DNA from: Lepisosteus oculatus
Lineage: Eukaryota; Chordata; Actinopteri; Semionotiformes; Lepisosteidae
Length of the DNA: 64,000 nucleotides
Assembly: GCF_040954835.1 (NCBI RefSeq)
Contig: NC_090697.1
Location: forward strand, 26,839,001 to 26,903,000
Reading direction: 5' to 3'
Shown here: positions 24,151 to 37,100 of the stretch, piece by piece
Layout of the letters: every line of letters starts with the position of its first letter
Numbering within the stretch: position 1 is the stretch's first letter
Notes under the pieces: model-generated
Told to the model about the DNA's origin: nothing
The model's input: only the letters and a program-made list of their open reading frames with translations
Databases searched by the model: none
Program-made: the position numbers and the translations under genes

Positions 24151-25100
24151 AGTGATGATGAGGAGTCCACTTACAGGGATGAAGTTGTACAGCTGCTTAG
24201 GTGGTGTCATAGCAATAACCTGGACTTGAACATAAAGAAAACGAAAGAGCTAATAGTGGACTTTCGGACACAGGCCACACACTCACAGCCCACTCAGTAT
24301 TGATGGAATGGAAGTGGAAACAGTCACCAGCTTTAGGTTTTTGGGAATTCACATCTCTAAAGATCTAACCTGGACTGTGAACACTGACTCTATCATGAAG
24401 AAGGCTCAGCAGCGCCTTTATTTCTTGAGGTGCCTCAAGCGATGGGGGATGCCAATACATGTGTTGGTGAACTTCTACCGCTGCACTATCGAGAGCGTCC
24501 TCACCAACGGGATCACCGTGTGGTATGGCAACACCTCTTTGCGAGAAAGAAAGGCACTGCAGAGAATGGTCAATATGGCCCAGAAGATCATCGGCTGCGG
24601 TCTCACCGAGATTAAACAGCTCTATGAGGACCGCTGCCGTGGTAGAATTCTGGCCATCACAGAGGACAGTCACCACCCAGGGCATGAGCTCTTCACCCCA
24701 CTGCCCTCAGGCAAGAGATATAAGAGCGGTAAGTGTCCGTATAAGAGATATACAGACACTCACCACTAGATTCTTCAATAGCTTCTATCCACAAGCAGTG
24801 AGACTGGCGAACACATTTAGCCATCCCCCTCAGACCACACCTACACCATCACCATCTACCTCATTGTAATTTATTAATTGTACGTCTCCAGTCATTGTTT
24901 ACACGTCTGTATTGTTTACATTCAAACTGTCTGCATGTTTACTTGCACATTGTCTATTGTTTGTTTGTACATTGTCTTGATGCACTGTTTGCACTTTGTT
25001 TTGTTTTTTACACTTGTTTTATAATCGAGAGACTTTCTGTAAGTAAGAATTCCATTGTACCAGTACCGGTTACATATGGCAATAAAGTTCAAGTTCAAGA
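24151..25100 (+). mobile_element. L2-like LINE, 5'-truncated ORF2 end plus 3' tail
   Basis: Seen: the frame from 24151 reads the end of a reverse transcriptase (SDDEESTYRDEV, then WCHSNNLDLNIKKTKEL). It breaks at 24301, resumes in another frame at 24308 (FRFLGIHISKDLTW, then FYRCTIESVLTNGITVWYGN), and shifts again near 24730 into FFNSFYPQAVRLAN. At least two frameshifts make it dead. The 3' tail has the L2-style 'tgtctattgtttgtttgtac' block and ends at AATAAAGTTCAAGTTCAAG. Known: this is the typical C-terminus and tail of fish L2-clade LINEs. Only about the last 250 codons remain. Confidence 0.88.
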
Positions 25101-25264
25101 CTGACATCTTCTCCCAGCTTTTTAGATGCTGCTGCTCAAAAGACGCCGTGAAAACCTGTAGACACCAGGACTGGACACCTGGCAGACACACTGACCCTCC
25201 AGGACCAGGACTGGACACCCTGCAGACACACTGACCCTCCAGGACCAGGACTGGACACCTCCTC
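25101..25264. repeat. Right end of the palindromic element with a 40-bp tandem repeat
   Basis: Three partial to full copies of a 40-bp unit (25162-25200, 25201-25240, 25241-25264). Each starts with CCAGGACTGGACACC and ends with ACACTGACCCTCC. The core CCAGGACCAGGACTGGACAC is the inverse of the left end at 24069. Confidence 0.8.
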
Positions 25265-25960
25265 TTTATACAGTAGCTTGGCTGGAAAAACACCAATATA
25301 CAGTAGTATCTGCTAAATGACAAAACCTAGGACACCTAATAAAGAAAGAGTTGTGAACTCACTCAGATGTGGCTTGATCTGGGGCCTAGCAAGGATTCTA
25401 AGAGTAGGAATTCAGGAAATGCTGGTAAAGGTGAGGTAGAAATTTAAGTTCAATTTGGTAAATGTTGGCTCATCTTCTTAGGAATGAACGATGAATATGA
25501 AAGTCTTTCCTGGAGGTCAAAGTTCAGTTAGTATTCTTTACATTAGGAGGCTACATCAGTCACTGAGAAAAACTAAGGAATCTGATTTCTATCATTGCTC
25601 AATATGTACATGCAGTTCTATTTGTTGAATATTAATTATAATGATTCCTGATACTTATGTAGTGCTTTTCTGGAGACTAATTTAACAGGGACTTCCCTCC
25701 AAACCACCAATGTGCAGCCCCAGCTGGTTGATGCAAGGGGTTACACCCCTACTCATTTTGAGAAACACCCTGGGATTTGTCTGTGTCCAATTCAATTCAA
25801 GACTTTCTGTGACACCTGGAGCTCCCTTTTCTTTTCCTACTTTCCTCCATGCAGAATTCACCCCTGCCCCCCCCACACACACACACTCGAGCGTCATCAT
25901 ATTGGCTCATTCGTTTTTTCACCACTTTCAGAAGTTTGAGAAAAAAAAAACACACCAACA
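25265..25960. other. Intergenic spacer downstream of kcnk5
   Basis: Contains a fish interspersed repeat piece at about 25630-25745 ('acttatgtagtgcttttctgg', then 'accaatgtgcagcccc') and a CA run near 25875. No gene seen. Confidence 0.5.
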
Positions 25961-25985
25961 AAACACATTTTATAAAAAGTTTATT
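25941..25985 (-). terminator. Probable kcnk5 poly(A) signal and GU-rich downstream element
   Basis: On the - strand AATAAA (25985-25980) is followed within about 10-45 nt by TGTGTTTTGTTGGTGTGTTT and a T run. That is the canonical order: hexamer, cleavage zone, GU/U-rich element. It would end the kcnk5 transcript at roughly 25,960-25,970. Confidence 0.65.
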
Positions 25986-28900
25986 TAAAATATTGAAATA
26001 AATTATACTTTAAAAAGCCATTCAATATGTACAGAACACTTTTCCCCAATGATAAATAATTCAGATTAACCACAACAGCAAAACAAATACGCCGGAGTAC
26101 GTTTTACGCTAATGGAGTTGTGGAAAAAAAAAACTTTGCTAGACCAACATCACATGCTCTCCAAGAATCAAAACCCTTTCGTTTTCATGTCATTCAGAGC
26201 CCTCAACAGTACCTATACATTTTTTTTAAAGCTGATTTAAGACTGGATACTTAAAAATCATGAGCAGGCTTTTATCCAAAGTAAAAGTGACATGGTAAGA
26301 TGTGCCCTAAGATGGGCACCTGAGAAATCACAAACGCACACGAGACTTCGACTCCGAGAAAGGGCTTTGTTAACACTGCTATGCAGAAGCGGAGATATAA
26401 TCATTAAGGATGGCTCCTGTTCAAGAAGCAGAGACTCTTGGCATAATCCTATAAGATATGGTACCATGATATCATAGCCAGAGCAGAATTACAGTATTAC
26501 AAGTGTTCAATTAGTTACTAAAATCCAAACGAGCTAAGGACCAAACGGCCTCCTCTCGTTTATAAAACTTTCTTCTGTACATTTTAAACCTCAGCAGCTT
26601 AAAACCCGTGGCTCGGATTGGAATTTCACGACTCTGAAGGCCACCGGTGGTTTGGATTTTCCACCGCACTGGGGACGCAGTGGCATCGATCAGCTGTGCA
26701 AATCGATACAGAAACCACCGCCTGTAGAAACTGAACAAAAAAAAACATTGCTCATTAGCCTGTCATTATGTGGAGCTTAAGGGTTCTTTTCCTCTCCAGT
26801 GGTATACAAATACAGTGATTTCCAATAAGTGTAATCACTCATACACCAGAAGCACACAACGACATTCTGGATTTTACATTTCCTTCTCGTTTTAGATTAT
26901 GAGACTTCCGTTTGGCTTTGAGTGCCATTTTTATTATCCTGCTCACAAGCTTTGAGGGGACTAGTTGTCAGCAGATCTCAGATCCTTAAGCAGGCCTTAT
27001 TGAAAAATGGAATAAAATGGCCCAAAGGGACAGCAGTCAAACTGCTGTCGCACCACGGCGGCCGAACTCTCGGCACTTGAGTTGCGTGGTTGTGTGTGGG
27101 CCAATGTGCATTTTTATTTATTTCGTTTACATGTATCCTCGTGCTCCACTTAAGAAAGCACACTTGTTTTCGAAACTGACTGCCTCCCCATGGGCCCGGG
27201 ATCTGAAAGGGTTTATTCGGCTGCTGTACACTCCCATGGCTCGGTTTCAAGCAAGCAAATATCACTTCACCCTGCTAATTCGGGGCATTTCTGGCAGTGC
27301 TTGACACAGAAAAGGAGTCCAGTCAAATCACCTCTTTTCAACGTATTCATGCCTGATAATGATGTACCTTTACTATCCCCTGGTAATCATTCCCTGATTT
27401 CTTTCCAATTTCAAAGTTCGGTTGCAGATAGGCAGCTGAATGCTACGTGGAGTGTAAGGAAGTTCCTACAGGAATTTTCACTGAATTTGTTCAGCGACAT
27501 CTTTGCACTATTGGCTAAACCACTGAACAACCAAGCCTTATTTATGAAATAAGGCTTGTGATTTTGTTAAGATTGCATTTGCAAAGTGAACATGAAAGCA
27601 TGACACGGGGAAAGCTTGTTAGGACCAGGAATATATCAATTAATTCACAAAAGATACAAGCAAACAGAAACAAACAAAAACCAAAAAATGTCCATTTCAC
27701 ACTAATCACTAAATATACTGTAAGAAATGTTCCACTTTGAGGTTGTGGTTTTACTTGCCTTACAACTGCAGCAACACTTCCTGTTCTGATGAGGCAGTGT
27801 ACAAAGCTGACAGCTGTAAGTAAGCAACCATTTAACTACAATCTTAAACATTTCCACAGCATTTGCTATCGCTCAGTCACTGAAGGAATGGTCATGAGCT
27901 TGCATGCTTTTCCAGCACATGTTCATCCTGTTCATTTCCGGGACTCACAAGGGAAACCTGTGATTTTAATAAAAGCTAGAAGTAGTGGAGTGGAAGGGGC
28001 TTCTGTGCTAAAAATAGAAGAAGGATTCTTGCAGATGGGGAGTCTGCTCTTTCTGTTGGAGATGGTTGCAATAATTTAATTACAGGCCGCGCACCGAGCT
28101 TGACCTCTCACACAAATGTAAGAAATTCCATGCTGCCAAGCTCTCCGTGCAAAGCGAAAAACAAGTATAACATGCAAAAACGTGTTTCAGCCTGAATGCA
28201 ACTCCCAGTCCACATCAGAAGCAAAACTGATGCAATGCATAAGCAACCGTTTTACAGCACTTGATGGCACAGATTGAAACAAAACAGGTTCGTTTCTTCA
28301 GGAGGTGAACTGTTCAAAAAAAGAAACTACTGGGAACAACGCAAAAGGGGTATAAAAGAATTGATCCACTGCTCACAAAAGCAGTAACGTTTTTCACTTT
28401 CAGTTTCACTTTTTTGTGTCACTCTGACATAAAAAACAGGTAGTTCAGCACTTCCACTCGCAAGGAAAGAGCACCTAATCTCTTACTCAAACACAAGGGT
28501 TTCAAAATGTTTAACCAGAAAATGTACTGTTTAGTTCTGCCTTCACAAAGCCCCCCCCCTAAAAAAGACAGAGGTCTCCTTGCTAGAGGCAGTGATGACT
28601 GAATCACCTCACTTGGCACTACAAAGAAAGTGCGAGTCTGAATCCTAAACGTAAGGCACTTATGCTTGCACCGAGCAATGGCATCACTGTTAATGGATCA
28701 CCTGGCAGGGCTGGCCTATTTTTCAACAAGCCTTTGTGCAAATCTAAAAAAACAAAGTCACATCAGTAGTCATGTTTTTGCTCCAGCTGAGGCTACTGAT
28801 TAAGCTTATAGTCTTAATTGAACCACCTTTTAATTTTTAAAAATGTTCTCTGTTCTTGATAGTACTGTTTGCAGTGTTTCTTTGAAATAACACATATGAA

Positions 28901-30293
28901 GGATATGTCTGAAACTATTTCCAATGGTTAAAGGATTGCTTTCTTATATCAGTGGGAACAACGGGAAACCGATAATCAGTTATTAAATATTGATATAAAG
29001 TCTCCAACACCCACATTACAAGCACTTATAGTCCGCTGTGACCCACTGTTCAAACGCCATCTTGAAATAAGCAAAAATAATAAGAAGGTAATTCTGAAAC
29101 AAAGTTACTGCTAACTTCCAAACTTCTCTAGATATTCAAAGGCTAAAGGGACTTTAAAGCAACTAAGTCAACTAAAGGGTGAATAGGTTTGATCACCTCA
29201 GCTGGAGTAAAAACCAGAAGAGACGAGGACTAGTGTGCCAGTCCACCTATTTGAATCGCAATCCCAGCATGACCAAGCACAAGACTGTCTCTCCATCTCA
29301 TCCCATTTTGGAAGGGATGACATACTTAAGACTTTAAAGACAGCAGGTGTCTACTAGTTCTACCACTGAATCTTAGCCCAGACACCAGTGTCGCAACCAG
29401 AGTGTTACAAAAACAGGAACACATGCAGCAGTTCCAGGAAGAGCGGTACACCGTGGATAAGAAACAGGAGTGTATGGGAGAAACCGACAATTTGGTTAGC
29501 GCAGCAAGTGGTGCAAGAATCCAAGCCTTGCGAACAGTCCGAGATCAAAGCACCCCGAGGCCATTACAGTCCTTGATCTAGAGCTCAGAACCAGAGCAGA
29601 AGAAATTCCTGCACACCACACAATTATGACAGACTTATTCCTTCAAGAAATAATTCAAGATGCACCAATATGGTGAATGGATATTCTGCACCCGGGAACA
29701 CTCCTAATGGCTGTCCTCTTGGCACTTGAGCGGAGGACACAGCCTGGTTGGTCCCTCATCTAAAACAAAAGCGCAGAAGTCAAGTTCTCCCATTTCTGCG
29801 TAGAACTCCACAGTGGAAGACATGGGAGAAAACAGGAAATTGTTTGGATCCTAGAAGGCCCACATAAAGACAATTAAAACTTTTGATTAATAAAAAACGC
29901 TAGAAGCAGGATGAAGCTGCATTTACCCCCCACTTCAGGTCCTTCTTAAAACCCATGAGTCCCTTACGAGCTGGCCACCAGGGCAACCAGACTCGGATAT
30001 GGATCTTCTATGGATTACAAGTTCACAGGAAGTTTTGCTCTACTAGGCCCAAAAACACTGGTATCTTGAAGACTGACAGACTGATTTTCCATTTCCTGCC
30101 TTCACATGTTAAACTCATGTGACTGGACTGCGCACAGAACCGCGCATGGGCTTAGTACCAGTAAGTTTTTTAATGCGTATACAGTATTGGTCTCTTCTTG
30201 CTCATTTCAACATGGCAGATTGTGAGAAAGTCTCTTGTTAGGTCCAAAAAGCAGAATAAATCAATCATCAATAATTGAAACCCACTCCGGGGC
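25965..30293 (-). other. kcnk5: kcnk5 3' UTR (about 4.3 kb)
   Basis: Runs from the stop codon at 30294 to the predicted cleavage site. It is unusually poor in repeats compared with the rest of the window: only a short CR1 tail at 26513-26585, on the opposite strand, is recognisable. That is what one expects of transcribed 3' UTR rather than free intergenic DNA. Other AATAAA signals on the - strand (for example at 27113-27118) could give shorter forms. Confidence 0.55.
26513..26585 (+). repeat. CR1-like LINE extreme 3' end inside the kcnk5 3' UTR
   Basis: The phrase 'ccaaacgagctaaggaccaa' followed by 'acggcctcctctcgttt' matches the family ending ('gggccgaatggcctcctctc'). It is antisense to kcnk5. 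Confidence 0.7.
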
Positions 30294-31138
30294 TCACGTA
30301 GGGATGTCCGTGTTGTCCACTTTGGAGTACTCCTCCACCAGCTGCTCGTAGGACAGGGAGCGGTCCGAGCTGTCTATGGTGAAAACGGAGCCCTCTGACT
30401 CCGAGGCCCTCTCTTCCCGCGAGTCCGACTCCGACTCGACATTCTCGTCCGTCGAGATTTTGGTCTTGGAGTCGTCGTTCAGCAGGTTCTCCTCGTCAAT
30501 GAAGGTGATGTTGGCGTTCTGGAAGATGAGGGCCTGGTACTCCTTGCAGGCCCAGCCGTACCTGCCCTCTCTGCCCTCCTTGTCCAGCTGGTTCTCGTAC
30601 GCCTGCTCCCGCATTTCCAGGTCCATCTTCCCGCTCAGGTCGGGCAGGAGCTCCCGGTTCTCCTCCTCCTCCGTCAGGAGGCACCTCCTCTTGGAGAACA
30701 GGACGCTGTCGCCGAAGCTGTGCCGGCGGCGCTGGCGGGGCGAGCTGTCGAACTTCAGGATCTCGTTGACGTTGCCGTTGCAGCTCTTGCTGCGGACATT
30801 GCTGCCGCCGTCCCCCCGGCCGGCACTTCCGTTCTTAACGCCGATCTGCTTGATGAGGTCATTGTAGCCCTCCTCCTTCTTGGACAGGAACTTGAAAATG
30901 TTGGCGTCGTTGGCGTTGCACGCAAGGTGCAGGGCCTTCTTGTTCTCCTCCTTGCAGTGGCGCATCTCCTCCTCAGACTCCTTTCGGCGTCTTCTCCTCT
31001 TCTTCAGGGCCTTGTGGGCCTCGACAAACATCCTCACCTTCCAGTTAAAGAACAGTGACAGCCAGGCCAGGCCCAGGTAGATCCAGAGCTCCACGAAGTA
31101 GCGGTACAGAGCTGGGTACACAATAGTTGGGTTGACAC
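30294..31138 (-). CDS. kcnk5: kcnk5 coding exon 5 (M4 helix and C-terminal tail)
   Basis: Starts after TTCCTAG and completes Gly212. It encodes residues 213-492: M4 with Arg224 and Lys245, the run KKRRRRRK, the conserved blocks NIFKFLSKKEE, YNDLIKQIG and ALIFQNANITFIDEE, and the acidic-serine end. The exon is clearly richer in GC than its surroundings, and this causes long antisense open frames. Confidence 0.97.
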
Positions 31139-34100
31139 CTAGGAAGAAAATCAGCAACCACTTATTTAGAGCTCTTTTGAAAACCACACTTCTGTGTTCA
31201 ATTTATTTTTACTTCCCTTTTAGAATAAGCTAGCATCCCCCCCCCAACTGAGACATTTTCTGTCCTCATCCCCTGCCTTGCTTGGTAAACATTCCTGGAA
31301 AACCTGGCCACTCTGCTTTGCACAGATTCCTGGGCTATCATCTCCAGTGCTTCTGACTGTAACAGTAAATGGGAAGGCTTGCAATACTGGGTTATGATGC
31401 AGTTTTAATAAGCATCAGATTGTACTTTTATAGATTTTAATGCTTCAACAGCTCTGACCTGGCCAAATCTGTGTATAATGCAATGGTATCGACATAGTAC
31501 TTTTAAAAGTATTTCCATTGTTTAAATATCTGATAAGTGACCTAATGTATCTGATAAGACTATGACTAATGCTGTGCGATTTATTTTCCCTTTCCCCCCC
31601 TCCAAATTTCAACTGCATTTGAGGTTTCTAATGTGGAATTACAGATAATGGAAGACCTTAATAAAGGGAACTAGCCGAATGCAAGTTTTCCTAAAAGGGG
31701 GGTGGAGAAATGGCCAACAGCGTTGTTTTTGAGAACCTGCTATCAGCACAAACTGCAGATTAGCAGTGGTTGAGTGCTGACAGAATAATCTGTATGCTTT
31801 TTCCACATCATGTACTAAGTGCCATTTTGACTAGGCGGCTTGCCGGGGTGTTTGTTAGCCATACCCGAGTTCTTAATTCAATGGCCAAGCAAATACTAAC
31901 ATCTGACAGTTCAAGGACAAAAACAGTGGGTATGTGGAGACAATGGAATACCGAAACACCTGTCAGGTACTTCTTTACACGCTCAGCTGAGAGAGAGAGA
32001 CGCTCCTGATCACTGTGCTCTCTACAGGAGGCACTTCTTTACTTGGGAGGTTGCAAAAGGATGGAACAAGACATCCTGTCATTCCACTTCCTTCCAAAAA
32101 TGGCTGGATGGGATGATTGGATCAACTGGCTACTACCAAATGGCTTAGAAGGGTTGAATGGCATCCTATTGTATGAAACCTCTCATGGCTTATGTTCCAA
32201 AGCACAAGGAGAATAAGAAACCAGGGTATCGACTTCAGTAATGTGGCTGAGTAGCCTGTTCTACACTCCCACAACCCTTTATGTAAAGGGGTATCTCCTG
32301 TTGTCAGTTCTAACTGCACTTACAGTGCTTTAAAATTTTACCCTCTGATTAAAAAGCATCTGTCCTGAAAAGAAGATTAGGAAAACATCCATAATTGTAT
32401 ACATAAGTAAAGCAGCTACAGTCAAAATAGCCCCAGGAGTTCCTTCCCATGGAATTTGAAGGGGGAAGTTATTTTAACTAGTTCATTATCCTAAAGTTGC
32501 AGAGCTCTGTGGCTCATTAAGAGTCGTTTGCACACACATCTTCTGCATAACATACCTGCCACCAAGTCCCCAAAGCCGATGGTCGTTATGGTTACGAAGG
32601 AGAAATAAAGCCCCTCGATGTAGGTCCAGCCCTCAAACGCGGTGAAGACAAAGGGGGGAATCACAAGGTGTATCACCACCCCCCAGAGGAGGAACAAGGC
32701 AGTGCAGGTAAACTGGGCCTTTCTCTGAAAGCAGAAGATCGAAAGAGTTCTGAGGAAACCATTGATCATAAAGACATGCAGAGCAAAAACACCTGAGGCT
32801 CAAGTAAAAAGCATAGCATCAAAAACAGCTTCGGTATCAAATCACTGAGGTTAAATAACTTGCAAAACAGTTTGCACGATTAATGGAAATAATATACAGT
32901 TAGTGAATACAGATGTGACTAGGCAAGGTTATCGCATTCCATGGTCACTCATGGACAGGCAGTGCTCCCCACTCACACAGCAGGAAAGGCAAGATCGTGT
33001 CCTACAGCCAGGACAGGCGCATGACCTTACCAAAGAGACTCTTTTCTTGGTCAGGTATTGACCCAAGTGTTTGGCTCTCCCTCCAAAGAACTTGCCCAGC
33101 GCACTGATCCAGGTGAGACACAGAGGGACGCCGAAGAGCCCGTAGAAGATACAGAAGACCCTGCCTTGAGGCGTCTTGGGAGCGATGTTTCCATAACCTA
33201 CAGGGACCATCAGAAGCAATATTTCAGTGAAGTTTGGTTTTACTTTGCTAGTCTCTTCAACTTTGAATTCAGTCATATGCTTATTTCTAAATAGAGTAGG
33301 CAAGAACAAAGCATCAGTGCACACAGCAGCAGAGTTTTTTTTGGGTTACATCAATATCCAGCTAAGAGCAGCTATGGTATCCAAGACTGTACCTTGTGCT
33401 AGCCCAGCACTCGGCAACAGAATGTAAAATGTCATTTTTTAAAACTATGTAATGTGTTTTCTTTTTATAATAGGCTGCATGAGTCTAACTGTTGTCAAGC
33501 ACTGGTTCAAAATTGCTTTCCCCACAATTAAAAATCTTTCAAAATGTGTGAATGCATATTTGAAGTATTTTTAATTTGTATCCATTTTGTTTCAGTGGAA
33601 ACATAATCCAGGCAGCATACAAAACAACCTCTTTCTGATAATCTAAAATGTGATAGTTGCCTGACAAGATCTGATAAAGTTTCAAAAGTAATGTTATCCT
33701 TGTAGCAACCTATTTTTAGTTCCCATGTTATCTGCACTGATTAAAGGGATGCTGATACATAGGAATTCTAAAGCATTAATCTACATGTACATTCTTCTCT
33801 GTTTAATGGTAAATAACTAGCTTTTAAACATTATGCTAAAATAAAAAAAAACTGAGATTAGCCTAGAATGTAGCTGGGTTTCCAGTGACTGGTAATCTTT
33901 TACAACCAAACCACATTTCCTCCCATTCCTTCAGAAAGAGAGCTCCGACATACAGGCTGGGAACAGGAGGGGACCCACCTATTGTAGTGATGACTGTAGC
34001 AGCAAAGATGACAGCATTAGGCCAGTTCCAATTGTTGAAGGGCTCAGTGCCTGTGATGGTGACACCCTGTCCAGCAGCTTCAGACACCTTCTGTAAACCA

Positions 34101-37100
34101 CAACACAGAACACATGGATTAGAACCCAGTGGCGTCATGAGCAACAGCATACTAGATCATAGATTGCCTTTTTCATAGCATCATCTCAAAGCTCTCCTGT
34201 AAATTAAGAGCGGAAGAATTGGAATGAGAGGGGGCCCTTCAGTGCACCTGGCCTGTTCGGTAGCTAGACGTGAAATGATCCAAGGGTCTCACCTGCCCAG
34301 TTCTTCAAAAAAAACAGGCTTTCAACTTCAACAATATGACTGATTGCCTTGTTCCATACACCCACAACTCCTTGTGTAAAGAAGTGCCTTATCCTTGGTT
34401 TTAAATGCACCTCCATGTAGTTTCCCCTTGTCCTCTGACTCATGCTTGACTGTTCATGCTGTGGAAATCTGCCGGATGTGACAGTCGAAGCTTTTGAGGA
34501 TTTTGGAAGCTTGAATCAGGTACCCTTCTAGTTTTCCCTTACTGTCCTATATCAAGGCTGTTGAAAACCATACACCCATGAGGTACGTCTTCCCACTCCG
34601 AAATACAATATGCCAAATGCTGAAGAGATATTCCACACTTCCATCGTTTAGACTACCGACACTAAATCCTTAGTGATGAGAGCTGCCTCCCTTTCCCAAG
34701 TTATGCCTGACCTTTCCCAGCCACATCCTTCCTGACAAGTGGTGATTTTATCAGCGCGTTCCGCGCAATTACACTAATCGAGATGCTGCCGGGGAACTCC
34801 GACGAGCATCCTCCATCAGCAGAACAATACTGGGGTTACAGTTCTAGGCAGACACGCCAACAACGCCACACCAGCATCCTACCAATTCGAGGATGCCAGG
34901 CTCGTCCTGCCGCAAGACAGCTGTCTTATTAGCGCAAAATGAAGGAGCAGTCTACAAGGCTGCACCTACTGTAAACCCCTTACAGAAAACAAGTACCATC
35001 TACAAACTACTTTTGAAGGGAATGTACCAGTGAAAAGCAAAAGGTCGCCGAAAATGAACCCAAGGTCTATAAACTGCCCTACATTTACTGTGATTACTGC
35101 TGCCAAGTCAAAGCTCACTTCCTACCTTCAGTGGCACTGCAATTCTTTATCTCGGCAAAGGACTGTGGAGAGAGGCGCTGATGTGTGGGAAACGGGCAGG
35201 GTGGCACCTCCTGGAAAAACTGGATCCAGCCCCAGAACCCACACCCTCCAATGCCTTACATGTTTTCCTTGACACTTGTCCAAAGTAAAGGTCTCGGGGA
35301 AACGTAACAGTGATACATTACTTTTTTTTCCATAACTCTGAACCATTAGGAACAGATGTTAACAGACACTATAGGGCTGGCCAAGGTGCTCCCTGATCCC
35401 TACCCACATTCGGATATGATAAAGTGAAGTCATGCACTTAACTCTACATTACTGTATATACAGAGAAAACTACTGGCCTTGCAAATTGATGAAAGTGATT
35501 GTTATTATATAATCTGGTTGTTCTATTCCTCATTTAATAAACATTAAACTATATAAAACCGAATGACATCAGCAAAGAAACCTGTTCTTTTATGTGTGCA
35601 GAACCTTTTATTTAGATAACCAAATCTGATGTACTGTAAACTTCCATTTTACTGACTTTGGTTATGCTGTATAAATGGGTATGTTTTGACAGCACATTAA
35701 TCTCTGCTCAGTAATAGTCCATTTTGAATCTAAAGCAGTCTTCTTCTCAAGAGCAACTTGTACAGCAGAAAGGATTTCATAATACAGCAATAGCTAGAAC
35801 CAAGCCCCAGTTGTGCTCTCCTGTGCCAATCTGGAAGCCAGGAATGTCCGTCTTGCCCTTCCCAGTTAAAAAATAAAACTTGTCCAATGTCTGTAATTAC
35901 AGGACACTGGAAAGAACGATTAGACTGAATTTACAAATCTCTCCATTGTCAACACTTGTGATCGTCTAATCAACACATCAGGATGTGAAAGACTGCTGTG
36001 TGTGTCAAACACACAAAAGTATCTTGCAAAAAAAGCTTCTTGATCACAATCTTGATCATACAGTTAATCAGTAAACCAATTTTGGATTTTAAAAAAATGT
36101 TACTTCAAGTAAACATTAAAATATGGATTGTATATAGCTAGAGACTCATTGTACAAAGTAGATACGTTTCATAAATGTGTGTGCAAGGAATGCTCAAAGG
36201 AAATTTCAAAGCCATAGGTCTTGGGTCCTAAATTTTCCCTAACAACGAAGACCTATGTTCATCATGGCTGTTCAGTGTGAATAAGCAAGAGCTCATTGAT
36301 GAATGAACTTTGCCTTTGCTCTGGTCTTCCTTCATCCAAACCAAGCACAAGATCAGAAAAACGGACAGCTCTGACCAAGAGAACCAGGGTTAAGCACACA
36401 TACAATGGTCTCCCTTCATCACATTAAAGGCACCCTTGAAATCTGCAACACATCCAGCATTTTACACAGTCATGGTCCAGGTTTCATTTCAGCTTTTACA
36501 AAATTAATTTTTTGTTTACTGCACTTCCCAAATCCGCTCAGCATACAGTGCTTCCCTTTTCAGCACTTCCATTGAAAGCCATTCTTTACTGAAAGTTCAA
36601 ATGCACAATATTTTTGTGTAGTCCCTTATACGTACAGTACCCCCACCTGATTCCTCCTTCTGTTCATTTAGCCTTTTCAAATCTTTATTATCGCACCAAC
36701 TTCTGCAGCAGGCCTCCGAGAACTCTAATAAGCACCATGGTTAACCACACGATCCCTTATGCAAGGCTTTTAGTAGCCTCTCAGAAGCTGTCTAGATGTT
36801 AAACCATGAGAGAGGTTAGAACAAAAGCCGAATATCATAGCAGCTTCTTATTAAAGAAACCCTTATTAAAGAGAAAACCCTTAAGGCAGAAGAGCAAATG
36901 ATTTTGCAGCAGTGAAGACCTGAACATATTGCTCATCATAAGAATATCTTAGCTTGATCACCCATGAAGACTAATACTCCACACTGCGCTATAAATGCAT
37001 GAGAACATAAAAGGTGCCAGATGAGAAAAAGCCACGAGTCCTGTTTGGGAGTTAGCAATTGAACCAAATATATCATCTAACCATTTCTTAAAAGTATACT

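Larger units (their letters stand above)
31139..32555 (-). other. kcnk5: kcnk5 intron 4
   Basis: About 1.4 kb, donor GTATGT and acceptor TTCCTAG. It holds two CR1 3' ends in opposite orientation (32019-32198 and 32217-32335). Confidence 0.9.

Noticed and set aside
24365-24685. 106-codon open frame on the - strand
   Set aside because: Shadow of the L2 reverse transcriptase remnant on the + strand.
30376-31058. Long open frames on the + strand across kcnk5 exon 5 (up to 163 codons)
   Set aside because: They are antisense shadows of a GC-rich conserved exon, with no domain and low-complexity Ser/Leu/Arg content.
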